Origin: Rhizophagus clarus
Taxonomy: Eukaryota; Glomeromycota; Glomeromycetes; Glomerales; Glomeraceae
DNA length: 64,000 nt
NCBI GenBank assembly: GCA_015698045.1
Contig: BLAL01000300.1
Location: 374,501 to 438,500, forward strand
Reading direction: 5' to 3'
Shown here: positions 45,945 through 57,657 of the stretch, piece after piece
Numbering within the stretch: position 1 is the first letter of the stretch
Layout of the letters: every line of letters begins with the position of its first letter
The notes under the pieces: generated by a model
Database searches by the model: none
Told to the model about the DNA's origin: nothing
What the model saw: only the letters and a program-made list of their open reading frames with translations
Made by a program: the position numbers and the translations under genes

Positions 45945-46415
45945 CGGATTTATTTTAATTTTCTTTTTAGAAAAATGTTCGTTGCTATACTAGTTAAGTA
46001 TATTTTTATCACGCTGAGAAGGATGTGAAGAAGATAATTAATTAAAATTCCTCCTTCTTCCATTTTTTTTTATTTATGATTCTCAATTGGCCATTGAATT
46101 CTTATAAAGGATTTTTATGGGCTTATCCCTTATCCCTTATCCCTTATTCATCTCCAAAATAAAATCTTCATAGTAACCTAGGATTTTTTTTTGTACGAAA
46201 TGATTATGCGACTTTGCGAAAATTGTGTCTCGATTTCTTCATTAAACATCATGGTTCGAAACGCATTGTATAATATAAGATATCATATTTATTTGTTATA
46301 TATAATATATAATTTTTACATTATCAAATCGCAGAATAATCTAATGGAAATATGGTATGCCTTATATATATTATAAGCGTAATAATAATATATTGATATT
46401 CAGACGTTCATGAAT

Positions 46416-47411
46416 TTACTTTTTCCCGAAAACGATTCGACTTTCGTAATAAGAGATCATCTACGAAATAACGAAAAGGATTTTCTTTAATTAAATGTTA
46501 AAATATACCAAGATATTAGTTTACTATATTACCTTTTGAGGACATTTGATATTAACTTCTTTATTTGGGTGTGTAGAAAGAGAACCATTCTTCCTAAAAT
46601 AAATTAATATTAAAAATTTTAGCAAATTGGAATAATGAACTTTGATAAAATTCAAGTAATTTTATATTTACCATTTCAATGAAGTGTACCATTCTCCAGT
46701 ATCTACATGTCTAAACATACTTTCTACACCTTCAACTTGATCTTCCCATTCACCTTTACATAATTTTGTAATTCGTGTACGAATATCTTTTCTAGAGCTA
46801 CAATGATCATCTATATAATTATTCTTTTTAAATTCATAAAAACTTTTTTTGTTTCTTTTATTTTTAACAGGATTTGATTTAGTCGTAGTTTCCTTTATAA
46901 CTGATTCTTCATTCTTATCTAGATATTTTTTGATTAATTGCTTATCACTAATAAATTAGTAATTAGTGACTAAAGTAGTATGATAATAACTGGATTACAA
47001 AATCATGAGATTTTACCATTTATCCGCTTCTAACCATTCTGCTTCATCAATTGTTTCCCATTTTACGAGATATTGAACTTTGCCCTAAAGAATTATTGAC
47101 ACAAACATTTAATTAATAATAAATATATGTACGTTCCTTTGTTTTATACCTTTCGGTACTTCATTCCAATAATGGCTTCCATCGTAATTTCTTTAAATTT
47201 TGGCCCATCTTTAACTTCACTATTAGCAAATTTGGACTTCTCCAACACTTGATCTATTTAAAAAAAGATTTTAAATTTAATTTATTATACAATTTTTTAA
47301 ATTTTTTTTAATTAAATTGAAAGTCATTTTACCGGTATTGTAAATAATTGATTTATAATATCTAACATTTTCTTCATTTAGTTCATGAATGGGTATATTA
47401 GAAATACTCAT
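46416..47411 (-). CDS. HP1-type chromodomain/chromo-shadow heterochromatin protein
   Basis: Six exons: 47333-47411, 47150-47253, 47017-47084, 46672-46947, 46533-46593, 46416-46460; 210 aa, typical of HP1/Swi6. HP1 proteins bind methylated H3K9 through the chromodomain and dimerise through the chromo-shadow domain to build heterochromatin. The chromodomain (about residues 46-95) shows 'GKVQYLVKWETIDEAEWLEA'. A basic hinge follows ('KSNPVKNKRNKKS'). The chromo-shadow domain (about 148-206) shows 'WEDQVEGVESMFRHVDTGEW', 'LKWKNGS' and, after the last splice, 'CPQKMISYYESRIVF', a pattern close to that of HP1 proteins. The first aromatic-cage position appears to be Ile rather than Tyr/Phe, so histone binding may be altered. 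All six exons are GT-AG and frame-consistent. Confidence 0.85.
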
Positions 47412-50400
47412 AATTGAAGGAAAAAAAAATTTTTTTTTTTTTAATAGAAAAGAAGAGAACGAAATACAAAAAAAAGGATTTTTTATTTTGTTTTATTATT
47501 ATATTAAACTAAATATTAATGGAAATATGTCATTTGAATATGACAGATGACATGATTTATGATTTTTGTTCAGATTATCTAAAGATCGTGTACAATGTTT
47601 TTGATTGGTTATTTTTTTTTTCCGTCCGAATAAAATACTTTTAAGTACCATAAAATGAAATTCAAATTTTTCATCGAACATATTAAGAATATACTGTTTC
47701 TATAAGACTTGATAATACTATTTTATTTATAAATTCCAAGAACATTAAAATTCTCATTTGTATTTATTGGGAACATATGAAAAATACAAACTCCAATGAA
47801 ATCGTTAATAATTATGTGATGATAATATGATTACAAATAAATTTTTTACGTAATTAATTTATTTTGGTTATGTACTATTATGACATTACGAGGTCTTGAA
47901 TCAATTCTTTCTATTTATAATTAAGAACTTGTTTTAACATATCAAAGAGATTTGATAAAATGACTTATGAAATAAGGTTCAATTGAATATCTTCAATTTA
48001 GGACAATTTAAAGTAAATCGTAGAGTATATTATTTGAATGTACTGTATCGTAATTGCATTACTTAAAACCTTTACAGAGATTTCTTTATTCGATGATACA
48101 AATTTATTAATTTCAACTGGAAATATTTGGATCAAAGTTGTGGCACATTGTAAATGAACCGTTCTACAAGACAACTATCTGATAATGCAAATTTCTTGAC
48201 ATATCGTTGATAATCAAAATAAGTTAGCAAATTTCAGCTGAAATCAGTGCGTAAAAATAGTTATTAGTTTGTTCTCTTTGTGAATGCACAATCATGACCA
48301 AAAAAAATATTTCATTATACAAATCCAAAGTTACTTATTACAGCATGTAATGATAATAGATAAATAATACAATTTATAATAAGTCATGAGTCAATTGAGT
48401 CATGATAACCTCCCATTTGTTATATTCAATATTGTCTGGTTACCAATAAACAAATAAAAATCGAGGTAATATCATCATCAGAATTACTGATTTTTTGATG
48501 TAAAAATTGTTTTATACAATTAAATAGAGTTTCAATACTAATGCCTACCGATGTTTCGTTCATCTAAACTACCTATATCCAACATTAACTTTCATTTGTT
48601 CATCAGTTATATAAGACAAACGATGATGCAAGCAGTATCAGAAATAAAGTAGCATCATAACTTTAGTAAAAACTTTCTGAGTATTTTTTTGTTAGCACTT
48701 ACGTGATATTAATTAGGATCTGTATGAAAAAATATTAGTTTGCAAGCTTCGAAATCGTTTTCTTGTAAGTATTCCGAAACAAGTATATTTTGTTCATACC
48801 TTAACTGCGTAATGTCTCGTCCGGAACTTCAACAATTCTTTTACCAACGCTTCTTTCAGACTGCGATATGTCTGTTTCTTTTTAAACGAGTCCATAACGT
48901 TCAGGCAGAGAAAAGTCTTGGTGGCCGGAGTAAGAAAAAAGTTGTACACATGAAAATCTGTGTTACTGTGCTTTATTTTTTTTTTCTGTTGTTGCAATCA
49001 CACAAAGCCACATTAGTCAAATACGGTCAATAATGATTCATTCGATGAAAGTATATATATTTTCTCAAACTCTCTTAAAAGATAGCAAACTTTTTTTTTC
49101 TATGGAAGATCAGAATAAAGTCATAGGTGATACTCGTGAACTCACTAAAAAAAGTAATAGATTCATTAAAGAGTAAAGAAATTTACAGTTTAAGGAATTG
49201 GATCAGTGAATTGTTACTCAAGTAAAGTTAATGTATAATTCGCCGAATAATGACGTGCGTGGTTGGACGAGATTGATGAGTGCTATCAAAGACTTCTTGT
49301 GAAAAGGTAAATTTTGGAAGTCAAGATATAAGATATATGCAGAAGAGCGATTCAAAAGAATGCAATTTTCCGATAAAATGAAACATTACGAAAGAAACAT
49401 TTAAAAATTTGGAATCGTGATTGAACAATATGGATTAATAATTTAACAAGAAAAGACAAACTATTCAATGTTTAAAGAAAATGGTTGATTAGGTTCTTTT
49501 GATATTATAAATTTCCTCCAATTCAAATAGTATTACCCGCTTCTGCATATTCTTCTCAACTTTCTTTATTTTTTCATAATCTTTTATCTAAATCATTAAC
49601 TGAAACAGAACTAGTCTACAATAGTTTAGTAATTCCTTTTTAGTTTTAGTTCTTAATATAACTTTACTCAAACAGAGTGTCTGTAGAACAAATATTTATC
49701 AAATGTATGTAAAAAAATTTTATTAAAAAAAAATGAGTTAATCGAAAAGGTTTTACTAGCTTCGCCAAATTAATTTTTACCTGAGTTAGCTAGTTGAAAA
49801 TAAATATGACATGACCAAGTTACTATTTATTCCTCCGAGAGATTGTTCAATGACCTTACCCTTCTCATTCCCTCGATTCCTCCCATTCTACTGGCCTCTG
49901 TTGTGACCGATTATTGTTAACCGTTTTGGAACTTTATTAATTTTTTTGACCAATCAGATGTCAAAATTAATAATCTTTTCGCACCAGTTGATTTTCAGTC
50001 TCAACGACAGATTTAGTTAAAGGTTTAGTCATATATTTTTATTAATATTTTCTATTACAACAAGAAACGTTAGAAGTGTTTCTTTAAAGTCAAAAATAAT
50101 AAGAAAATAAACACACACCTCCCTTTCTTAAAACTTTGAATCGTATAAGAAACTCGGCGTCCCCAAAAATAAACAAGAAAAAAATAGGAATAAACGTTAG
50201 TAATGTTTCTTTGAAATCAAAAAAAAAGTAGATACACACTTCCTCCTCCTTAATTTACCTTTAAAAGCTTGAATTATGCAGAAACTTGACATCCCTAAAA
50301 AAGCAACATTGGAAATGTTTTTTGAAGTCAATTTAAAAAGAATACTTGCCTTTCCACTTTCCAGCCCATTTCAAGAAACCTAAATAGATAAATAAAAATG

Positions 50401-50732
50401 ATCGCAGAGTTTTTTTTGGTAGTAAAATAGAAAATAGAATTACAAACATGTGACATATATACAGTATATGTATAATTTTTGTGATACTTTAGTGATGTAA
50501 GTCTGAATTAATATTTATAATAAAAACTGAAAATTTATTTATATTTATCATTAAAAATTATTTCTTACACTTAAATTTTTACTATTTATTATCAAAAACT
50601 ACGCCTCCAATCTTGCATTAGGCATTAATTGCCACAGTTAAAAGAAATAAAATGTCATAAAATTAAGTCACAGGTGAGTCATGTTGAGTTGTGGGTGAGT
50701 CGACTGAGTCGTGGTTTAGTCGCGGTTGTGTT
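47412..50732. other. Gene-poor region with decayed coding remnants
   Basis: About 3.3 kb without a supported gene. On the minus strand, 48690-48997 contains coding-like fragments ('HVYNFFLTPATKTFLCLN', 'KEALVKELLKF', then in another frame 'SEYLQENDFEACKLIFFH'), consistent with a decayed gene of unknown family. The plus strand at 49090-49500 also has stop-broken peptide-like sequence. A three-unit tandem repeat is listed separately at 50064-50385. Confidence 0.4.
50064..50385. repeat. Three-unit ~110-130 bp tandem repeat
   Basis: Three diverged units start near 50064, 50192 and 50302. They share the order 'AACGTTAG-A-TGTTTCTTT-AA-TCAAAA', a C-rich 'ACAC-TCC' block, then 'TTGAAT-AT--AGAAACT-G-C-TCCC-AAAAA'. 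The divergence indicates an old array. Confidence 0.55.
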
Positions 50733-51410
50733 GTGGTAAATTAATTTTTTATTTTTATTTTTATTTTTATTTATGGATATCAGTTAGGAACCTAACATGA
50801 CACAAATTTAAGTAAATTATTTACATGAAGAACAAAAATTTGAACATACATTAAAATACTAAATTGCAAAAAAGAATAATCTACTCAAACCGGTGAACTA
50901 AGCAGGGAAAGGTTGATACTAATGTGAAAGTACGACATCGAGTTGAAACCCTTCATGGACAGTTAATCCTAATCATAGTCACTACCTCTCTTACAGCCAA
51001 TCCAAAAACCAGGTAAGTCAAAGCCCATACCCTGCAGATATCCTATAACTAACACCACCAGCCCCCAAGATAAGTATATCTACCCTGCACTGGTCAGTAA
51101 GATCAAAAAACAAAAATTTTTCCAAGTGACTATATTCCAGAGTAATATTACTACCTATTAATAATCCCTACAAGCAGGTTGGCCAACTTGGTTGAATCTG
51201 GACAAACCATTTAGATCTCCAAGATTAACGACCAGCATACCCAATAGAAAAAACTAAAAACTGCAGTAAAAACCCATGATAGTCCAACACGTGCTCAACA
51301 TAATCTCACCTGATCAAAAACTGATCACCAAGATCTGCATCCTCCTTACACAAACACCCAACTTTCTCAAAAGGAAATAATGACCAAGCCACCTATATCA
51401 ATCAATTTTG
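50733..51410 (-). mobile_element. 5'-truncated 3' end of a related LINE
   Basis: The 3' terminus on the minus strand matches that of the two larger LINEs: AATTTACCAC preceded by an (AAAAAT)n stretch at 50741-50772. The interior is different except for a conserved box, 'CTACCTCT-TTACAGCCA' followed by 'AAAACCAGGTAA' and 'CTGCAGA', at about 50981-51043. No coding sequence remains. It is interpreted as a sister family's 3' UTR left by a truncated insertion, lying immediately downstream of LINE copy 1. Confidence 0.65.
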
Positions 51411-51744
51411 GGATGTGGTAAATTAATTTTTTTTTTTATTTTTATTTTTATTGAACAGATATTAGAAGCGAACATATAAATTATAAACATATCAAAATTG
51501 ATACATGAAAATAAAAAATGAAACTAACTAATAGAAGCGAACTAAATCTACTTCGACGGTGGAGTAATTATATAATGAACTATCTAAAAATAACCAACTA
51601 CTTCTAGAAACATTCAATAATTAACCCACTACCTCTTTTACAGCCAGTTAAAAACCAGGTAAATTGAAACCTGCTCTGCAGAAAAGAAAGTAATAAAAAC
51701 CATATATAAAATTCTATATAAAGTATACTAACTAACTATTAGCG

Positions 51745-54700
51745 CTACGAAGTAAGATTACTATAAAATTCAATAATATTTTTACCAAAATATATATTAT
51801 TACGAATACTATCTAGAGCGTCAAATTTATGTTTTAATTCTCTATCACTATTCAAAATATTATTAAACGGTCGAAGATTTTTTAAAGATAATTTTTTCTT
51901 TTTTGTAATACCTAACGAACGTTCAAATTCTTTTATAAAAGAACAACGACATATCCAAATTTCTTTAAATGTTTGTTCATAAATGTACTGCCTGATCTCA
52001 ATAATTATTAACAGTAGTTGTTTACGAAAAATTCACAAGTTGAGAATTTGAGTCAACTCCAATGGTATAAAGCCTTTAATGAGATCCACAAAAGTAAAAT
52101 TATCAGAATCTATACTAATTGTTCATATATTAAGCGTCAATAAGGCAGAATAATCAGTAATGTCTGGATTATATTCAAATAACAATGATAATAAAAAATC
52201 AATTGTATTATTCTTAATTGTTAAAAGAAGAGATTGATGTTCATCACATATCCACACGTGATCAAATGTTTCATCTTCCAATCCACAACTAGGACATTTC
52301 CATCCATCGTATAATTCTAGGAATGATTTCTTCATTTGTTCAATTGTAGGAATCTCTTCTATAAGAAAATGAACTTTATGAGCTTTAACTTTAGAAGAAG
52401 ACAGTGACGTTTCATTATTAGCAATATCGCAATTGAGGCATTCAAAGGTAGAAATCCAATCAACTTCTAATTTTTGATATTTAGTATTCCTATGTAAGTT
52501 GATAAATTTTTCCAGGCCTTTAATATGACTAACCATCTTGATAAATTTTTGTAAGTGAGTTTCAATAATGATGTTATTCCATAATGGAAGTACTTTAATA
52601 TCAGGAGTAGTATCTATAAAATTAATAAATCTATCTTGGTCAATATGAGCAGATTTTGCTAATCTATCCACGTAATTATTGCCGTCGCAATCAGTGTGTG
52701 CAGCTACTTTAAACATTTCTACATGTAAGTTCTGTTGACGAATAATTCTAATCAAAATTGACCATAGATAGCTATTGTTAAGTTTGAAATAATCTTGCAA
52801 TGTAAGGGAGAAATTATTACATTTAAATCCCTCAAACATAGTAATCACATTTAAGGAGTCAATGTTGATTCTCACTTTACTTCTATAAAAGACTACCATA
52901 AGAGCTAAAATTACGGCTAAGAGTTTGCCTTGATATGCTGAAGGCCATTTATCAATCGTAGTATAAAATTCCACTTGAGGAATACCAAAGGATCTATCAA
53001 GGTGAGCAAACGCGCAACTGATGTTGCATTGTTCAGTGCCTAATTCAATAAGAGATCCATCAGTGAAAAATTCAAAAATACAACAATTTGGGTTATCAAA
53101 TATAGCGAATTTTCATTGAATTATAAGTAATTCATTCCTAGAAAGTCCTGGTTCTAACAATTCTAAAATGATATTGTTTTGTCTGATCACGTGATTTCTC
53201 GTTAACATACTTTGAGAAAGAGCATATTTTTTCTTAGCCTGATCAAAAAGATTAAAAATATTAAAATTAATCATTTTTCTACATTTAACATCTTCTTTGA
53301 TAAATTTAATCGCCGGTAAAAGCGGTACTATATGCTTTGGATGAGCAGTAAAAGCACAAGCACCCATACTTGAACGATTTACAGTATTAGCAGCACAAAG
53401 TGTATCATCACAAATGGTAACGTGAGTAGATGTTAATGTTGATTGAGACATGTCTGCATGATAATGTCGAAGAAGAATGTTGTTCTCATCAATAAGGCGT
53501 TGAACTTTTCCAAATAAAATCGAATTATGTTGAGGGCTATATACAACAGATAATAATCTATCTTGTTTTTCTATATTATAAGATTTAGTATCTTCAATAT
53601 TATCAAAGAATGTAGTAAATTTGTTGTAAATCAGTGGTTTAATGTTAAGCCCATCCACTGTAATGAGTTTTTGGATATCCATATACTATTTTTCTTCTTT
53701 GTTACCACGACCAGGAATGGATTGAAAGTAATGTTTATTACATATATCAGTCCAATTAAGTAAGTGACACTTGTCTCCTGAAATAATTTGTTCTACAAAC
53801 ATAATTTGGCGTGAGCGTAAAATTGTGCTATGTTTGGATAAGAAGTCAAAAGTAGCAATAGATGCAAAATCATTTTTTCCTCCTGCTATGATAGGAAATC
53901 TGCCTTTGTCTATGACAAGAAGTGTAAAATCATTCTGTTTCATCAAGTTGATCATATTAAGTAAATAATTATTCTTCATACGTCTGGAGATTATATCAAA
54001 AGGAATAACCTCTATCAGTGGACGAGAACACCATAGTAGTTGTTGTAGCAGTTTCAAGCAAATTTCAGTGATTTTTCCTAAGATTCCAGTGTCATTCAAT
54101 TGAATGCAAAAATTAGTAATTTTTGCTTGAAGTTGATTCTCGTAAGGATTATGATAACCATATATATAAGAATTATCTAGTATCGCATTAGGGGCAGTAC
54201 GAGCAAATTTGAGCTTATTTTTAAACATTCGACGAAAAGGAACAAATAAACAATGAATTAAATCTGGTAATAGAATGAAGACCTGTGACCAGTATTCAAC
54301 ACGAGGTATAATAATTCTATTGAAAATATATAGAATATATTTATCAGTAATTTTCTTTTTCCACATAAGGTTCGTTAGGTGGTCAATTTCTGCTTTAACT
54401 TTTGAGATTAAAAATTGTTCATCATTTTCAATATTAAAATAGACTCCCAGGATACAAGTGGGTTCATAAGGATGTTTGGCCTTAATACTAATAGATTCCC
54501 TTCCAAATTGAATATTGATCTTGTCGTTATAAATGTGAGAATAGTGACGCTTATATATCTTAGTTCTCATCATAAGTTCAGATTTTTCTTTATTTATCTG
54601 AATATCATTTAGTTTATAAAAGGAGTCAGCGATGGAGAGTATAGATTCCAGCTTATCTTTCTTATCAGTAATCCACTGCGTGTCATCCATAAATGCCAAG

Positions 54701-57648
54701 GCTGGGACATATTGTTCTATCACAGTTGAATTCAACTGTGGTATATGCTGTATGTTATTACATGATACAGTGTATCCCAATTTTTGTTGGTTAATTTCAG
54801 CAAGTAAAGGATCGTAATAAATACACCATAGAACAGGTGAAATGACTTCTCCTTGATCTATGCCTGTAAGAACATCATAAGCAGTCGTCTTGCCATAGGC
54901 TGTAATAACTTGGTTCGTCCTATCTTTAAACAAATCTAAAATTAAATGAGTGAATTGCTGAGGTAGTTTAATTCTATTCATCGCTTTCTTTAGTTGGAAG
55001 GTATTGACACGATCATAGGCCTTACCCCAGTGTTGGGCAATTGGACAATCGGACGTTTTGGATATTTGTCCAAAACTCGTCCAAAACTTGTCCAAAACCA
55101 AAACCTTTTTTCCATTGGACAGGTTTTGGACAGATCACATGACTAAATATTTAATTCAGGCCAGAATTATGCCTGATTTTGGCCTAATTTTGGCCAATAA
55201 TTAAAATAATATTATAATTAATTAAAATTAAGGTATTTTTTTTGGTATTATTTTGTGATTTTACATTGATTTCTTGTCCATTTAATTCATTAGATATTTA
55301 CTTACTTTTTTTTTTATTTTTAGTTTAATAAAAATTTAAATTTTTAAATAGTTTTAGACTGTTCAAAACTGTGTCCAAAACTGTGTCCAAAACTGGTTTT
55401 GGACTGTTCAATACTGTCCAATTAAAAAAACCAATTGGACAAGTCCAAAACCCATCATTGCCTTACCCATATCCTGTGATAAAATCCAAAGTTCATTATT
55501 ATTATCAATAGCGTCCTGAATAATTTCATTAACGATCCTTATAGGTTCGAAGGTAGATTGTTTAGGCAAACCAGCGAATTGGTTTGTCTGTAAAATATTA
55601 TGTTGTTTCAACGTTGAAGTTAGACGACGATTGAGTAATGTAATAAGTACTTTACGAGCAGTCTCAAGTAGTGTGATCGGTCGAGAGTTTGATAATTCAC
55701 AATTAAAGGGTTTTAGCTTGGCGATAGGAAAAACAGTCACTTTTTTCCATTGTTTTGGTAAATAACCAAATTGTATAATCTTACATATCAGATAATATAG
55801 AATATCATGGGCTGTTGGACTAAGGTGTTGCAACATTTCATTAGATATGCCTGAGAGGCCTGTAGCTTTGCCTTTAGGAAGGTTTCTGATAACATCCAGC
55901 CATTCATCACGTGATGGAAGGTCCATGAGTTTTGAGTAAATATTCTCATCGATATGGCATAAAGGTTGATATTGATCTTTCCAACGCCCTTGGAGTGGCT
56001 TTTTTCTATTAATCGAACCTGCAATTGTTTGGAAATGGTGATTGGTTTCTTTGAGAACAGCTGATTCACCTGTGATCAGTGATTTATTGCCTTGGGCGTC
56101 TTTCTTGTATATTTTTTCAATCAAGATATGGATCATCTCTTCTTCCGTAATTGAACGAATCATAGAGGCTTGATTGTCTTTGAAGTTAGTACAGCGTTTC
56201 TTGATATTAGAAACTATTCGTTCCTGAACCATAATATCAAGTTCCAATTTGAAAAGAAGTCGTAAGTGCTTTCTAATTTTACACAAATTCTTCAAAAATA
56301 ATTTGAAGTCGTCAAGTATAAGAAAGGTGAAGGACGATGAAAGATCTGAGCATCCATATTTGTCCAATGTCATGTTAACGAGACGTTGGAACTTGGACCA
56401 TTTGGCAGAGACACTATAAGTAATAGAAGCGGTATCATTCAGCATCGAACGTGTTTCCAGTATACGATTAATGATATATCTTAGATCGAAGTAAATTGAA
56501 AGCTTCTTTTTTGGTGTAGTTTTGACTTTATTTCTAGTGACTTGCTTATTGACTATACAAGATTTAGCCACTCTCATGAGGGTTTGCCTAAACATGTCCC
56601 AGAGGGTATTGATGTGATGAGGTTTAACAATAGAAAAATCTTTCATTAATGTATTCTCAATTTCTAGGTCCAATTGGGTGCTGAAATTCTCCCAGGTATA
56701 TTCATCATTCTTGTCCATTTCATCATATTGAAACATGGTCCTTTTGATATGTTTTTTCTTTTGATTAGTTGTATTCAAGGAAACACCTGTCATCTGTACT
56801 GTGTTCAATAATAACGTTACAGTTTTATGGTCAGTATCAAAATGGTCATTCTCTATCACGGTACTATTAACACTTTTCTCTAACATAGGTAGAGAAGCCC
56901 AAATATAATCTAATCTTGATGCTTGTCTGTTAGGATCAGCTGGTGTATAAGTATACATTTCTTCATCATTGTCATTAAAGATTGGAATGGTGTCAAGCAA
57001 TCTTCTACATTCTAAGGAACGAAACAAAGAAAATTGCTATTTATTGTTGACAAAAGCCATTAGATATTTTCTGTAGTTAATATTGAAATCTCCCATAATG
57101 ATGACTTCCATGTTACGTGATTGAGCATCGCTAATGGTGTCATCAATGTATTTGTATAAAGCTTCGATTTGTAGTCTTTCTTTTTGATTTGCATTAAGAT
57201 AAACCTGAATTAAACAAAGTTTACGCCTATCGCTAAAGTACAAGTCCAAATAAAGGATTCTGCCTTTATATCCAACTGTTTTGTGAACGAATATGTCATA
57301 TTTGGCGTCAATGATAATACCTACGCCTTGGCCTTTGCCCCTTAATTGTGAATAATCAAAGTAACTGCGAACACCTAATTGATGCTGCCATATGTTTGCT
57401 TGTCGTTCAGAACAATTATTCTCTGAGAGACCATAAATGTTGATATTGTGATCTTTCATAGTGTCAACTAAACCGATAAATTTGTTTTTATTTAAAGTAC
57501 AAATATTTGTAGATGTGATTTTCATTATAGTAGAATTTAAAAGATCCTTTTTTGAATGAAAAGATGGTGGTGAGTCAAGTTTGGGGGAATTGTTTTTTAT
57601 GAAGTGAGAAGATAAAGAGGAACCAGAGGGAATATAGTTGTCCATCAT
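51745..57648 (-). pseudogene. LINE copy 1 ORF2 (endonuclease-RT-RNase H), inactivated
   Basis: ORF2 would be about 1,820 codons without the MITE. The N-terminal APE endonuclease has 'GLSENNCSE', 'GRILYLDLYF' and 'IIMGDFNIN'. The RT has 'GLSGISNEMLQHL' and the active-site 'FMDDTQW'. The RNase H has 'FTDGSLIELG' and 'NIDSLN'. A zinc knuckle 'CPSCGLEDETFDHVWIC' follows. Breaks are TAG at 57037, a hAT MITE at 55028-55460, TAG at 53686, TGA at 53113, TGA at 52123 and TGA at 52033. Against copy 2, the four downstream stops are single transitions (TGG to TGA or TAG, CGA to TGA). The RNase H catalytic Glu is also Lys here ('YQGKLLAV' versus 'YRGELLAV'). Confidence 0.88.
55028..55460. mobile_element. 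hAT-type MITE 'C' with TGTCCAAAAC subterminal repeats
   Basis: 433 bp, ends CAGTGTTGGGCA and (reverse) CAATGATGGGTT, flanked by a perfect 8-bp duplication CCTTACCC (55020-55027 and 55461-55468). The homologous site in LINE copy 2 (around 63462) has a single CCTTACCC and no insert, proving the boundaries. The subterminal zones repeat TTGGACA/TGTCCAA and GTCCAAAAC in both orientations. The centre is plain AT-rich DNA. Non-coding. Confidence 0.95.
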
Positions 57649-57657
57649 TAAAAATGA

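Noticed and set aside
46123-46143. Three tandem TTATCCC units resembling a telomere repeat
   Set aside because: The reverse complement is GGGATAA, not TTAGGG, and there are only three units. Chance microsatellite is more likely.
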